A DNA stretch of 64,000 nucleotides from Spirochaetales bacterium (lineage in GTDB: Bacteria; Spirochaetota; Spirochaetia; SZUA-6; RPPD01), in NCBI GenBank assembly GCA_016929065.1, contig JAFGJO010000065.1, forward strand, positions 1 to 64,000, read 5' to 3'. Below, in pieces: positions 18,955 through 29,020 of the stretch. Under the pieces are notes generated by a model. The model was not told the origin of the DNA. It searched no databases and saw nothing but the letters and a program-made list of their open reading frames with translations. The position numbers and the translations under genes were made by a program. How positions within the stretch are numbered: the stretch's first letter is position 1; each line of letters starts with the position of its first letter.

Positions 18955-21171
18955 ATGATCAACGCATCAAAATCAAAAACTGGTAATTCTCATCGACCGA
19001 CAATCGGATTACTGAGTGTAGCGGATTTCAGAAGCAGCCTGGCACTTGAACTTGTTGCAGGGGTGAATGCCGCTGCGAAGGAATTCGATGTCAACCTCAT
19101 CAACTTTTGCAACGGGGTGAAGTATTCTGTTGGAGATGTGTTTAATGCCTCCAAATATTATAAAAGGATTTTTCCGTATATCACCAGAGTTAATCTTGAC
19201 GGAGTAATTTCCTGGGCGTCCTCACTGACACATGTCATGTCTTTTGACGAGGTGGAGCAATTCCACACCTCCCTCGGCTCGATGCCCGTTGCCTGTATCG
19301 GAATGCAAATCAAAGGAATCCCCTCTTTCATGATTGACAATGCACAGGGCATGGAACAAATCATGTCGCATCTCACTGACGTCCACGGATTTACAAAAAT
19401 CGCATTTATCGGAGATGTCAGGGGATATTCACACAATTTTTATAATGAAGAACGATATAATGCGTATTGCAGATTTTTGGAATCCCGAAATCTTCCCCTC
19501 CGGAAGGATCTGGTGTACATCCTCGATTCAATCGAAACAAAGGAAATCTACAAGGCGGTGAACACACTGTTTTCACAGCGAAAACTTGTAATAAAAAGGG
19601 AAATCGAGGCGATTGTCACCATCAGCGATATTGTTTCGAACAGGCTCACTGATATTCTGCAGAACCTCCAGATCCAGGTTCCTGAAGATATTGCGGTCAT
19701 CGGATTCAACAACACCTTTGCGGGAATTCGGTCGAATCCGCCGCTCACCACCGTGGACCCGATGTATTTCAGATATGGACATTCCGCGATGGAACAGCTT
19801 CTTCTGCAAATGGAGGGAAAACAGCCGGAACCATTGACCCGCATGCCGGTCGAGCTGCTTGTCCGTGAATCCTGCGGCTGCCGCAATACTTCGGGAACAG
19901 ATGTTTCCCCGTTCCAGCCAGAAAAAATGCAGCAGGTAAAAAAACAGCCAATCGGCCAGTGCATCAGCCTGACAGACACCGCAATGATGACGAGAATCAC
20001 CAGAATCATCCACTTATATGACCCTGATTTTTTGCAGTCGCATATTGAAGACCTGATATCATGCATAAACAGCGATCTTTCCCGTATTACGACCGACGGG
20101 TTTATCAACGCGTTAAAAAAATATTTTTTTGATATAAAATATCCTCTTGAAAAAATACTGACCCTCCATGTCATCATTTCCGAAATGCGGAAGTTATTTA
20201 TTGCTGAACTCACTGCTACTCCTGAGCAGGTGAGCCTGGCGGAAGATATTTTTCATCAAGCCAGGATCATGATCAGTCTCTCCTCGAACTACCTGACAAT
20301 GGTGGGGATTCGAAATACCTATCAATTGGGAAAGATGGCTTATTTTGCCGCAGATTATAATGCAGTCAACAATTTCACCGAATTTGAGGATCTCTTTAAA
20401 ACTCATTTAAGCGATTTTGAAATTCCGGGAGCCTTCGTCGTTGTCTATGATGAACCGGATAAATCCGGCAAGAATGGGAAAATCACCGCGGTTCATGTAA
20501 CACGAAATACCCCCTGTATCGATTATTATAATATGGATATTCCGGTCTTCAGTCTCCTCTCGGATAAATTCCTGCCCGCAGAACGTTTTTCCCTGATGTT
20601 TCAGCTCTGTAATTACCGCGAAATTTATAAAGGGTATATTCTGTTTGAGTTGGGACCGATGGATATTCCGCTGTATGACACGCTGAGAATGATTATCAGT
20701 CCCTCGATTATCCGTATTTCAAAAAGCGATGACCGGTTCAGCGAGAGTGCAAAACAGCGCGCGCTGCTTAAAAATTTATTGCGGGATGATATTGATAAAT
20801 CGGTTGTTTTTTCAGGCTCCGACAGCCGCGCAGACGCAAAAAATCGACAGCGGCTGAGCCCCCGGACCATCATTGACTGTCTGTACAAACATATTGATGA
20901 ACCGACAGATATCAATAAATTTGCCAATGACCTCCAGGTATCAGTAAGTACTCTCGTCCGGCGCACAAAGAATTTTCTGGGTTGTTCGGCACAGAAACTC
21001 CATGAAAAGCTGAAGATGGAAAAAGCAATGGGGTTGCTGAAAAACAATGAATACTCCATCGCTGAAATCGCCCAGAGTCTGGGGTACAACAACCAGTTCT
21101 ACTTTTCCTCTGTGTTCAAACGCTTTACCGGCATCGCACCTGCGAACTGGAAAAAAGCCAATGTACAGTAA
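18955..21171 (+). CDS. LacI-like sugar sensor fused to an AraC-type DNA-binding domain
   Basis: 738 residues. Residues about 15-305 are a periplasmic-binding-protein fold of the LacI/GalR type without the LacI helix-turn-helix (TIGLLSV, GFTKIAFIGD, VPEDIAVIGFNN), ending in ESCGCRN. A helical and probably dimerising middle follows, then an AraC two-HTH domain at the C-terminus (NNEYSIAEIAQSLGYNNQFYFS, FKRFTGIAP). No signal peptide, so the sugar is sensed in the cytoplasm. A close architectural cousin at 37.4 kb carries a chemoreceptor domain on the same sensor. No good ribosome site precedes the ATG at 18955. Ligand and targets unknown; the neighbouring dehydrogenase is a candidate target. Confidence 0.88.
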   Translation: MINASKSKTGNSHRPTIGLLSVADFRSSLALELVAGVNAAAKEFDVNLINFCNGVKYSVGDVFNASKYYKRIFPYITRVNLDGVISWASSLTHVMSFDEVEQFHTSLGSMPVACIGMQIKGIPSFMIDNAQGMEQIMSHLTDVHGFTKIAFIGDVRGYSHNFYNEERYNAYCRFLESRNLPLRKDLVYILDSIETKEIYKAVNTLFSQRKLVIKREIEAIVTISDIVSNRLTDILQNLQIQVPEDIAVIGFNNTFAGIRSNPPLTTVDPMYFRYGHSAMEQLLLQMEGKQPEPLTRMPVELLVRESCGCRNTSGTDVSPFQPEKMQQVKKQPIGQCISLTDTAMMTRITRIIHLYDPDFLQSHIEDLISCINSDLSRITTDGFINALKKYFFDIKYPLEKILTLHVIISEMRKLFIAELTATPEQVSLAEDIFHQARIMISLSSNYLTMVGIRNTYQLGKMAYFAADYNAVNNFTEFEDLFKTHLSDFEIPGAFVVVYDEPDKSGKNGKITAVHVTRNTPCIDYYNMDIPVFSLLSDKFLPAERFSLMFQLCNYREIYKGYILFELGPMDIPLYDTLRMIISPSIIRISKSDDRFSESAKQRALLKNLLRDDIDKSVVFSGSDSRADAKNRQRLSPRTIIDCLYKHIDEPTDINKFANDLQVSVSTLVRRTKNFLGCSAQKLHEKLKMEKAMGLLKNNEYSIAEIAQSLGYNNQFYFSSVFKRFTGIAPANWKKANVQ

Positions 21172-21176
21172 TGAAA

Positions 21177-21188
21177 TCCTCCGTCCCC
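21177..21188 (-). repeat. GGGGACGGAGGA word, copy 3 (intergenic)
   Basis: Exact TCCTCCGTCCCC six bases after the LacI/AraC stop, between converging genes. Confidence 0.75.
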
Positions 21189-21216
21189 ATCCAACGGCCG
21201 TCCCGCTATTGGTCCA

Positions 21217-22098
21217 TTATTCCATACCGTTCATCCGCGCACAGACCCGGTACAGTGCCTGCACTCCAAGATTTTCAAAGCCTATTGCAATCGCAGCAAT
21301 ATAGAACTGATACACCAGAGCCAGGCATGGAAGCGACAGGTTCATTCGGCGGCATTCTGAAAGCGCTATCCCCATATCTTTTACAAAATGTTTGATATAG
21401 AATCCGGGATCAAAATCATTTTTGACAATGCGCGGTGCCACTTTGTTGATACTGAACGAACCAGCTGCTCCTTTTCCGACAATGGCGATTACCTCGTCCT
21501 GTGAGAGTCCTGCTTTTTGGGCATATAGAAGAGATTCAACAACCCCCGCCATATTTGCAGCAATCAGGATCTGATTGCACATCTTTGTGTGCTGTCCCGT
21601 TCCGGCCGGTCCCATATAGGCAATATGTTCTCCAAATGTTTCAAACACCGGCAGTACCGCTTTGAAAGCCTCTTTATCACCGCCGGCCATGATCGCCAAC
21701 CTGCCATCGCGAGCACCCACATCTCCGCCGGAAACAGGTGCATCAAGGACAACAACTCCCTGTGATTTTGCTTTCGCTGCTATGGTTTTTGCCAGGTCGG
21801 GAATGCTCGTGGTCATATCAACAAGAATGGAGCCGCTTTTTGCGCCTGCAAGAACGCCCTCCGTCCCCAAAAAAACCTGCTTAACATCATCCGGGAACCC
21901 TACGATCGTAAAGACAATATCGGATACTGCTGCAACTTCCTTTGGTGATTCGGCCCAGATCGCACCGGCAGCTATCAGCTCCCCGGCTTTTTCCCGTGTC
22001 CGGTTGTATACCGTTACTGTATTTCCGGCCGTAAGGACATGCAGACACATCTGTTTTCCCATGACACCCGTGCCGATCCATCCTATTTTATATTCCAT
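21217..22098 (-). CDS. NAD(P)-dependent beta-hydroxyacid dehydrogenase (3-hydroxyisobutyrate/tartronate-semialdehyde type)
   Basis: 293 residues, normal for the family, which reversibly oxidises short 3-hydroxyacids. Rossmann motif GWIGTGVMGKQM at the N-terminus, substrate-binding DAPVSGGDVGARDG near 120, and the catalytic Lys in GTGQHTKMCNQI near 170. Members include 3-hydroxyisobutyrate dehydrogenase, tartronate semialdehyde reductase and succinic semialdehyde reductases; the sequence does not separate them. Divergent from the Ca2+ ATPase gene. The dispersed word is read as Gly-Thr-Glu-Gly around residue 80. Confidence 0.88.
   Translation of the reverse strand: MEYKIGWIGTGVMGKQMCLHVLTAGNTVTVYNRTREKAGELIAAGAIWAESPKEVAAVSDIVFTIVGFPDDVKQVFLGTEGVLAGAKSGSILVDMTTSIPDLAKTIAAKAKSQGVVVLDAPVSGGDVGARDGRLAIMAGGDKEAFKAVLPVFETFGEHIAYMGPAGTGQHTKMCNQILIAANMAGVVESLLYAQKAGLSQDEVIAIVGKGAAGSFSINKVAPRIVKNDFDPGFYIKHFVKDMGIALSECRRMNLSLPCLALVYQFYIAAIAIGFENLGVQALYRVCARMNGME
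21858..21868 (-). repeat. GGGGACGGAGG word, copy 4 (in dehydrogenase gene)
   Basis: CCTCCGTCCCC; read Gly-Thr-Glu in the gene, the same frame as in queA. Confidence 0.7.
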
Positions 22099-22169
22099 GG
22101 AATTCCCCTATATGTTGATAGTAGCCAATGCTATCGGGGAGGAATGGACAGTGTCAAGAGAAAGAGAAA

Positions 22170-22181
22170 TCCTCCGTCCCC
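22170..22181 (-). repeat. GGGGACGGAGGA word, copy 5 (intergenic)
   Basis: Exact TCCTCCGTCCCC in the divergent gap, just upstream of the candidate promoter of the ATPase gene. Confidence 0.75.
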
Positions 22182-22193
22182 GGATAGTTAATA

Positions 22194-22221
22194 TTGAATT
22201 ATTTGATTTTTTTGTTATTAT
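22194..22221 (+). promoter_or_regulatory. Candidate promoter of the Ca2+ ATPase gene
   Basis: TTGAAT (22194-22199), 16 bases, TATTAT (22216-22221), with the ATG 45 bases further on and a GAGGGAG ribosome site. Confidence 0.45.
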
Positions 22222-22265
22222 ACGATAGGATTCAATATTCAATCTTTTGAGGGAGAAACAAAACA

Positions 22266-25058
22266 ATGCACCATTTGCCGATCACCGAGACTGCAGAAAA
22301 ACTGTTCACCAGCACAGAAAAAGGCATTGCTGCATCTGACATTGAAGCCCGCCGGGCAAAATCCGGATTCAACGAACTCACTGAAAAAAAACGGGCAGGA
22401 CTTTTCAGCCTGATATTCAATCAATTAAATAATTTTCTGGTCATCATCCTTATCATCGCGGCAATTGTTTCCTTTTTACTGGAGGAACCAATCGACGGCA
22501 GCGCAATACTGGCAATTGTCCTTATCAACGCCATTCTCGGAATCATCCAGGAATCAAAAGCAGAGAATGCTCTTGCTGCCTTAAAAAGAATGGCTGCACC
22601 AAATGCAGTTGTACTCCGCGACGGCCAGCGTCTCACCATTCCCGGACGAGAACTGGTACCGGGAGACATAGTCATCCTGGAGGCCGGTAATTATGTCCCT
22701 GCTGACCTTAGACTAAGTGAATCCGTGAATCTTAAAATCAATGAATCATCCTTGACCGGCGAATCCAATCCGGTGAACAAGGATGCTCAGGTTGTGCTGG
22801 ACAAGGATATTCCCCTCGGCGACAAACACAATACCGCATTTATGGGAACAATGGTTACCTACGGCAGGGGGACCGGTATTGTTGTGTCAACCGGCATGAA
22901 CACAGAGATGGGAAAAATAGCGGAAATGCTCCAATCATACACGGAAGAACCCACACCGCTTCAGAAAAAGCTTGATCAACTGGGAAAATGGCTGGGGATT
23001 TTCGCGCTTGGAATCTGTCTGCTTATCCTGATCATCGGCATACTCCGTGATACCAATGTCGCCATGATTTTCCAGCAAGGGGTTGGCGCGTATCTGGAAA
23101 ATAATACCGACACCCTCCAGCGGCTTTTTATGACCGCGGTGGGCCTTGCCATTGCCGGGGTCCCCGAAGGGCTCCCCGCAGTTGTAACAATTTGCCTCGC
23201 TTTGGGAATGCAGCACATGATCCGGCGTCACGCTTTGATTCGAAAACTTCCCGCAGTCGAGACCCTTGGATGCACAACCGTCATCTGTTCCGACAAAACC
23301 GGCACCCTGACCCAGAATGCCATGACCGTTAAGGAAATTGTCACAGCTGATACCGGTTTTACGGTCACCGGAGACGGGTATGCACCGGAGGGAAAATTTT
23401 TTATCGATGAACATGAGGCTACTGTAGAAGAAGCTCCGTCCCTCTCAAGCCTCCTGTATGGAGCGCTGGTATGCAATGACGCCCACATCCGGCCTGATGA
23501 AACCGGTAATTCCAGGACATGGGTACTTACCGGGGATCCGACTGAGGGGGCGCTGGTCACTGTTGCGGGAAAAGCAGGCTTTACAAAGGAAAAAGCGGGA
23601 GAAACCTTGCCCCGCATCGCCGAGATTCCGTTTGACTCGGAACGGAAACGTATGACAACCATTCACGAAATTATGGCAGAAAATGTCATCCCCGAACTGA
23701 AAAGCGGGTACATCGCCTTTACAAAAGGTGCTCCCGATATGCTCCTTGAATGCTGTTCGAAAATCTACCAGAACGGCACAATTCAGCCTCTGACCCCGGA
23801 AAAAAAGGCTGGTTTGCTTGCAAAAAACTCAGAAATGGCCGGACGGGCGCTGCGGGTGCTGGGAGTCGCTGTTTCGCAGGTATCCTCCGTCCCCGAAGAG
23901 CCGAAACCTGAGGAAATTGAACAAAATCTCATCTTCCTTGGATTGCTGGGCATGATTGATCCTCCGCGCACAGAAGTCATTGCCGCCCTGAAAACGGCAA
24001 AGGATGCCGGGATAAAAACAGTCATGGTCACTGGTGATTACAAGGAAACAGCAGCGGCGATCGCGGGAAAAATCGGCCTTTTATCCGAAAACGGCAAGGT
24101 ATTCTCGGGAAGCGAAATCGACTCATTCAGCGATGCTGAGTTTGCCGCTATTGTCGAGCAGACCGATGCATTCGCCAGGGTTTCTCCCCAGCACAAGGTC
24201 AAAATCGTTGATGCGCTGCGGCAAAAAGGCCATGTGGTGGCGATGACCGGGGACGGAGTAAATGATGCACCTGCTTTAAAACGCGCCGATATCGGTATTG
24301 CAATGGGGATAACAGGTACCGATGTTACCAAAGAAACAGCTGATGTTGTTCTTACCGATGACAATTACACAAGCATTGTTGCAGCGGTTGAACAGGGACG
24401 CATCATTTACTCGAATATCCGGAAATTTGTGCTGTACCTGCTGGCCTGCAATATCGGTGAAATCCTCATTATGTTTTCTGCTCTTCTATTGGGAATGCCG
24501 ATTCCGCTCTCCCCGCTCATGTTGCTGTGGCTGAATCTTATCACTGACGGAGCACCGGCAATTGCCCTGGGGCTTGAGTCGGGAGAACCAGGAATCATGA
24601 AACTGCCGCCACGTCCACCAAAAGAACCTGTAATCAACCAGCGCATGACTTTTTCAATTTTACTGATTGCCGTCGCGGATGCAGCAGCAGTACTCAGCGC
24701 ATATGTGTTTGCCCTGAACCGGCATCCTGGCGAACCGGGAGTACCGATCGCAATGACGGTTGCGTTTGCCACACTCGTTTGCTCTGAACTTGTCCGGGCA
24801 TTTACTTCGCGATCAGAACTGCTATCAATTTTTTCCATCGGGATATTCAAAAACAAAACAATGATCCTGGCGACCAGCGGATCGCTTCTGCTCTTACTGG
24901 CAGTACTGTATTTTCCGCCCCTGTCATCTGTGTTTAAAACTGTACCGTTAACCGGAACAGACTGGCTGTATATGCTGCCGTTTGTATTTATTGCGCCTTT
25001 GGTACAGGAAATAATTAAATTTGTAAACAGGCGGTTGTTAAAAAAGAACCTGCAATGA
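22266..25058 (+). CDS. P-type Ca2+-transporting ATPase (P2A, SERCA/PMCA-like)
   Basis: 930 residues, ATG behind GAGGGAG. Exports Ca2+ (or a related divalent ion) using ATP. Canonical order: actuator TGES near 155, M4 with GVPEGLP, phosphorylation site DKTGTLT, nucleotide-domain KGAPDMLLE, hinge TGD and GDGVND, M6 with NLITDG, and C-terminal helices M7-M10. The paired PEGLP and NxxTDG motifs support Ca2+ over H+. Adjacent to a sodium/proton-type permease and a membrane pyrophosphatase. One perfect word copy encodes SSVP in the nucleotide domain; a one-mismatch copy lies at 23433. Confidence 0.94.
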   Translation: MHHLPITETAEKLFTSTEKGIAASDIEARRAKSGFNELTEKKRAGLFSLIFNQLNNFLVIILIIAAIVSFLLEEPIDGSAILAIVLINAILGIIQESKAENALAALKRMAAPNAVVLRDGQRLTIPGRELVPGDIVILEAGNYVPADLRLSESVNLKINESSLTGESNPVNKDAQVVLDKDIPLGDKHNTAFMGTMVTYGRGTGIVVSTGMNTEMGKIAEMLQSYTEEPTPLQKKLDQLGKWLGIFALGICLLILIIGILRDTNVAMIFQQGVGAYLENNTDTLQRLFMTAVGLAIAGVPEGLPAVVTICLALGMQHMIRRHALIRKLPAVETLGCTTVICSDKTGTLTQNAMTVKEIVTADTGFTVTGDGYAPEGKFFIDEHEATVEEAPSLSSLLYGALVCNDAHIRPDETGNSRTWVLTGDPTEGALVTVAGKAGFTKEKAGETLPRIAEIPFDSERKRMTTIHEIMAENVIPELKSGYIAFTKGAPDMLLECCSKIYQNGTIQPLTPEKKAGLLAKNSEMAGRALRVLGVAVSQVSSVPEEPKPEEIEQNLIFLGLLGMIDPPRTEVIAALKTAKDAGIKTVMVTGDYKETAAAIAGKIGLLSENGKVFSGSEIDSFSDAEFAAIVEQTDAFARVSPQHKVKIVDALRQKGHVVAMTGDGVNDAPALKRADIGIAMGITGTDVTKETADVVLTDDNYTSIVAAVEQGRIIYSNIRKFVLYLLACNIGEILIMFSALLLGMPIPLSPLMLLWLNLITDGAPAIALGLESGEPGIMKLPPRPPKEPVINQRMTFSILLIAVADAAAVLSAYVFALNRHPGEPGVPIAMTVAFATLVCSELVRAFTSRSELLSIFSIGIFKNKTMILATSGSLLLLLAVLYFPPLSSVFKTVPLTGTDWLYMLPFVFIAPLVQEIIKFVNRRLLKKNLQ
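23883..23894 (-). repeat. GGGGACGGAGGA word, copy 6 (in Ca2+ ATPase gene)
   Basis: TCCTCCGTCCCC read as Ser-Ser-Val-Pro in a loop segment ending EEPKPEE. Confidence 0.75.
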
Positions 25059-25068
25059 CGGTTTTTTG

Positions 25069-25080
25069 GGGGACGGAGGA
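25069..25080 (+). repeat. GGGGACGGAGGA word, copy 7 (intergenic)
   Basis: Exact copy in the 42-base gap between the converging ATPase and permease genes. Confidence 0.75.
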
Positions 25081-25100
25081 ACATAGTTATCAGGAAGGTG

Positions 25101-26378
25101 TCACGGCCCCCAGACAAACCAGACAAAGATTGCACCGGCGATTGTTGCGACGATGGTAAATGGAAAACCCATTTTGATAAACTCCCAGAATTTGACAGTA
25201 TACCCCCGCTTTTTCAGCATTCCACACGCAACAACATTCGCAGAAGCCCCTATTGGTGTAATATTTCCGCCCAAACTAGCCCCAATCAGCAATCCAAAGA
25301 ACAAGAGCGACACCGGCACTCCCATTTTTTCAGACAAAGAAGCGGTCAACGGCAGCATCGCCACGAGATAGGGAACATTGTCGACGAAAGCCGAGAATAC
25401 AACAGAGACCCCCACAATTAGAAAATAACCGACCAGCAGATTCCCCTGGATAAGGTGTGATAACCCGTCGGCCATACGATCGATCCATCCAGTTGCACTC
25501 AGACTCCCAACCAATACAAATACACCAATAAGGAAAATCGTTGTTTCCCAATCAAGTGTCTTCAAAGTATCCCAGAATGGTCCCTTATGGACCACCACCT
25601 TCCAGACCAGACAGACAATTCCCACGACCATACAAAGAACACCTGCACTGTAATCCGGCAATCCGGGGACAAACGACATGGATGCCAGTCCAAGAATAAG
25701 GGCGACAAGAAGAATTGTCGGAACCCATGAAGTCACCTTCTCCACAGCGACCTCCGGCATGGGCTCCTTGTTTTTTTTAAAAAAGAGATATAATACCAAA
25801 AATGAGAAAACAGCACCTATTTCCACTGCAAAAAAAATACTCGGCTTGCCCTGATAAAAAAAGAAGTCATTGAAATTCATATTTGCCGCCTGCCCAAGCA
25901 GCATGCTCGGAGGATCACCGATCAATGTCGCGGTCCCCTGCAGATTGCTGGCAATGGCTATGGCAATCAGCATTTTGACCGGGCTTATCTTGAGGCGGTC
26001 GGACAACGCAAGGGCGATGGGTGCGACAATAAGAACAGTAGCGACATTTTCGACAAAAGCCGAAATAAAACTGGTGAGAATGCAGATAAGCAAAATGGCC
26101 CACTGAACAGTATTGGTTTTTCGGACAATGAGCTCGGCGACAAATGCCGGAACCCGGCTTTCGATAAATACATCTGCAACGAACAGGGTACCGATAAAAA
26201 TACCCATGACATTCCAACTGATGGATTCGAGGGCACCCATGACCGAAATAGACTGGGTGATGAGTAAAATCACAGCCCCCCCAATTGCAATATAGGGTCT
26301 TTTTGAAGGAAGTACGACAAAGAGAATATATGCTGCAATAAACACAACTAATGCGGTGATACTGTTGAATTCAAACAT
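25101..26378 (-). CDS. NhaD/ArsB/CitM-type ion permease
   Basis: 425 residues from the ATG at 26378, chosen over the TTG at 26390 because TGAGG lies 6 bases before it. About eleven hydrophobic helices with the internal-repeat pattern of the ion-transporter superfamily: FVENVATVLIVAPIALAL with NLQGTATLIGDPPS in the first half, FVDNVPYLVAMLPL with GGNITPIGASANVVA in the second. Relatives carry sodium/proton exchange, arsenite or citrate. The GDPPS and GASANV hairpins fit the NhaD/ArsB branch; substrate unproven. Divergent from the pyrophosphatase gene; both lie in a run of ion-transport genes. Confidence 0.85.
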   Translation of the reverse strand: MFEFNSITALVVFIAAYILFVVLPSKRPYIAIGGAVILLITQSISVMGALESISWNVMGIFIGTLFVADVFIESRVPAFVAELIVRKTNTVQWAILLICILTSFISAFVENVATVLIVAPIALALSDRLKISPVKMLIAIAIASNLQGTATLIGDPPSMLLGQAANMNFNDFFFYQGKPSIFFAVEIGAVFSFLVLYLFFKKNKEPMPEVAVEKVTSWVPTILLVALILGLASMSFVPGLPDYSAGVLCMVVGIVCLVWKVVVHKGPFWDTLKTLDWETTIFLIGVFVLVGSLSATGWIDRMADGLSHLIQGNLLVGYFLIVGVSVVFSAFVDNVPYLVAMLPLTASLSEKMGVPVSLLFFGLLIGASLGGNITPIGASANVVACGMLKKRGYTVKFWEFIKMGFPFTIVATIAGAIFVWFVWGP

Positions 26379-26417
26379 GTGACGCCTCAAATTGGAACAA
26401 ATTTGTTTTTTGGGAAA

Positions 26418-26429
26418 TCCTCCGTCCCC
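26418..26429 (-). repeat. GGGGACGGAGGA word, copy 8 (intergenic)
   Basis: Exact TCCTCCGTCCCC in the divergent gap, 39 bases upstream of the permease start. Confidence 0.75.
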
Positions 26430-26504
26430 AATACACAGTCCTAAGATTATTAAAAAATCACAGACAAATCAAGGCTTCCCCTGAATTCAAGAACCGGAAT
26501 ACTC

Positions 26505-26533
26505 TTGACATATTTCTCTGTGCATACTACATT
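26505..26533 (+). promoter_or_regulatory. Candidate promoter of the membrane pyrophosphatase gene
   Basis: TTGACA (26505-26510), 17 bases, TACATT (26528-26533). The start codon follows about 125 bases later. Confidence 0.5.
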
Positions 26534-26658
26534 TACCGCAAATCTCAGACGTTTTTGTTTCCGACTCTTTCTTCCTGTTATTGTGTGTTACCACGGTATT
26601 ACTCACAAAACCGTTTGGATCAAAAACAGAGATCAATAACCCTATAGGAGTTTTTTTT

Positions 26659-29001
26659 ATGAATAAGCGTCTTTTTCTCGTTTTAGCGCTGTTCCTCCTC
26701 ATTGTTCCGGTTGCACTTTTTGCTGAACAAGGTACACCGGTTGAAGTCAAGGAAGGATTTGATCTGATGTGGCTCACACTCGTCGGATCTGTCACTGCGC
26801 TTATTTTCGCAATTTTCCTTATCATCGGGATAATGAAAAAGGAAAAAGGGACAAAGGAAATGGCTGAAATTTCCGAACATGTTCACTCAGGAGCTATGGC
26901 ATATATTAAACAACAGTATAAAGTTGTTGCCATATTTTTTATTGCCCTTTTTGCCATTCTCTCTTTTATTGCGTGGATACTCCCGATGCTAAACGGTGGA
27001 CAGAAATTGCTGTCACACTTTGTACCAATCGCGTTCATTACCGGCGGATTTTTCTCTGCTCTGGCAGGCTTTATCGGCATGAAAGTTGCGACACGGGCAA
27101 ACTGCCGGACTGCTTGGGCTGCAAGCAAAAGTCTCAATGCAGGACTTCGTGTTGCGTTTAACGCAGGAACCGTCATGGGAATGGTCGTTGTTGGGCTTGG
27201 GCTCCTCGACCTGTCCATCTGGTGGGTATTGTTGAAGTATGTTTTCCTTCCGATGCAATTCGGCCTGGAATCTGCCTCAGATATTCCCGGAATCATGATT
27301 ACCTTCGGGATGGGAGCTTCATCAGCTGCATTGTTCGCACGCCTTGGCGGCGGAATATACACTAAAGCTGCCGATGTGGGCGCAGACCTTGTGGGAAAAG
27401 TTGAAGCGGGAATTCCTGAGGACGATCCGCGCAATCCAGCCACCATCGCTGATAATGTCGGTGATAATGTCGGTGACGTTGCGGGTATGGGTGCTGATCT
27501 CTATGAAAGTTATGTCGGTTCAATCGTTGCGACCATGGCGCTTGGAGCCGTTGCTGCTTTGGCCATGAATATGGGCGATCTTACTCTGACGTTCATTCAG
27601 CTGCCAGGTTTTATTGCGGTAATTGGCGTCATTGCCTCTATTATCGGAACATTCCTGGTTAGAGCAAAAGATGATGCTTCTCAGAAAACTCTGCTCGGTG
27701 CACTCCGATTCGGTGTCTATTCGAGTACCGTGCTGATCGCGATCGCTTCTTTCTTTATCATTTACTTTATGCTACCGAATTACCTTGGCTTGTGGGGTTC
27801 AATTATGGTGGGGCTGCTCGCCGGAAATATCATCGCATATTTCACGGAATATTACACCTCCGATCATTATAAACCGACCAGAACACTTGCAGAAACAGCA
27901 AAAACCGGCCCGGCAACCATTATAATCGGCGGACTTTCGCTTGGGATGATGTCAACTGCTATTCCTGTTATCACTGTCGTTCTTGGAACACTCGGTGCTT
28001 TCTTTTTTGCAGGCGGCGGTCTCCAGGGTCTGTACGGGATCGGCCTTGCGGCAGTGGGCATGCTTTCAACACTTGGCATTACACTCGCGACTGATGCTTA
28101 CGGCCCGATCGCAGACAATGCAGGCGGTATCGCAGAAATGACTCATATGGATCCGGAAGTCAGAAAAAGAACTGATGCTCTTGACTCGCTGGGAAATACA
28201 ACTGCAGCGACAGGAAAAGGATTTGCGATTGGTTCCGCTGCACTCACCGCACTTGCACTCTTGGCTGAATACGGCCACAAGGTTATTGAGTTCCTGAACA
28301 ACCAGCTTCAGGCAGGCTCTGCAAAAATCACAGCTCTTATCGAACAAGGTGTTGTTCTTACCAAAGAAATTGATGGGAAAACTGTTGTTGACAGCATAAT
28401 GGCCAGCATCCTTGAACCGACCGTCCTGGTTGGTGTTTTTATCGGTGTACTCCTCCCGTTCATCTTCTCAGCTCTCTCAATGGGTGCGGTGGGACGTGCA
28501 GCATATGCGATGGTTGATGAAGTCCGACGGCAATTTAAAGAAAAACCCGGTATTTTGAAGGGGACGGAGCAACCGGATTACGCACGATGCGTTCAGATTT
28601 CAACAAAAGGTGCACAGCGTGAAATGATTGTGCCCTCATTAATTGCGATTATTACTCCTATTGTCGTGGGAATACTGTTTGGACCATTCACTGTTTTGGC
28701 AATGATCGCCGGAACAGTGACCGCCGGCTTTGTACTCGCCATTATGATGGCAAACTCGGGCGGTGCATGGGATAATGCAAAGAAATATATTGAGGCAGGC
28801 GCACTCGGCGGCAAGAAAAGTGATGCACACAAGGCTGCAGTTGTCGGCGATACAGTGGGTGACCCCTTCAAAGACACTTCCGGCCCATGTATTAATATTC
28901 TTATCAAGCTGATGAGTATGGTTAGTATTGTATTCGTGGGTACTTGTATTTCAATAAATGATCAGGTTTTTGAATTTATCGGAAAACTGTTTGGTGCATG
29001 A
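26659..29001 (+). CDS. hppA: Ion-translocating membrane pyrophosphatase
   Basis: 780 residues from the ATG at 26659 behind TAGGAG; the open frame extends 78 bases further back but lacks a ribosome site. Hydrolyses pyrophosphate to pump Na+ and/or H+ across the inner membrane. The substrate site (DLVGKVEAGIPEDDPRNPAT followed by ADNVGDNVGD) and the C-terminal DTVGDPFKDTSGP are intact. The K+-dependence position reads GNTTAATGKGFAIG, with Ala where K+-independent enzymes have Lys, so a K+-dependent and possibly Na+-pumping enzyme is expected. The first 25 residues look like a signal/anchor. A near-copy of the dispersed word (GGGGACGGAGCA, 28560) encodes KGTEQ in a loop. Confidence 0.96.
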   Translation: MNKRLFLVLALFLLIVPVALFAEQGTPVEVKEGFDLMWLTLVGSVTALIFAIFLIIGIMKKEKGTKEMAEISEHVHSGAMAYIKQQYKVVAIFFIALFAILSFIAWILPMLNGGQKLLSHFVPIAFITGGFFSALAGFIGMKVATRANCRTAWAASKSLNAGLRVAFNAGTVMGMVVVGLGLLDLSIWWVLLKYVFLPMQFGLESASDIPGIMITFGMGASSAALFARLGGGIYTKAADVGADLVGKVEAGIPEDDPRNPATIADNVGDNVGDVAGMGADLYESYVGSIVATMALGAVAALAMNMGDLTLTFIQLPGFIAVIGVIASIIGTFLVRAKDDASQKTLLGALRFGVYSSTVLIAIASFFIIYFMLPNYLGLWGSIMVGLLAGNIIAYFTEYYTSDHYKPTRTLAETAKTGPATIIIGGLSLGMMSTAIPVITVVLGTLGAFFFAGGGLQGLYGIGLAAVGMLSTLGITLATDAYGPIADNAGGIAEMTHMDPEVRKRTDALDSLGNTTAATGKGFAIGSAALTALALLAEYGHKVIEFLNNQLQAGSAKITALIEQGVVLTKEIDGKTVVDSIMASILEPTVLVGVFIGVLLPFIFSALSMGAVGRAAYAMVDEVRRQFKEKPGILKGTEQPDYARCVQISTKGAQREMIVPSLIAIITPIVVGILFGPFTVLAMIAGTVTAGFVLAIMMANSGGAWDNAKKYIEAGALGGKKSDAHKAAVVGDTVGDPFKDTSGPCINILIKLMSMVSIVFVGTCISINDQVFEFIGKLFGA

Positions 29002-29020
29002 TCTATAACTATTAAATGGT

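Noticed and set aside
24249-24260. GGGGACGGAGTA in the Ca2+ ATPase gene, a near-copy of the dispersed word
   Set aside because: It encodes the universally conserved GDGV of the P-type ATPase hinge, so protein constraint explains it.
28560-28571. GGGGACGGAGCA in hppA
   Set aside because: Only the first ten bases match the word, with the final G of the core changed to C; not counted among the 32 exact cores.
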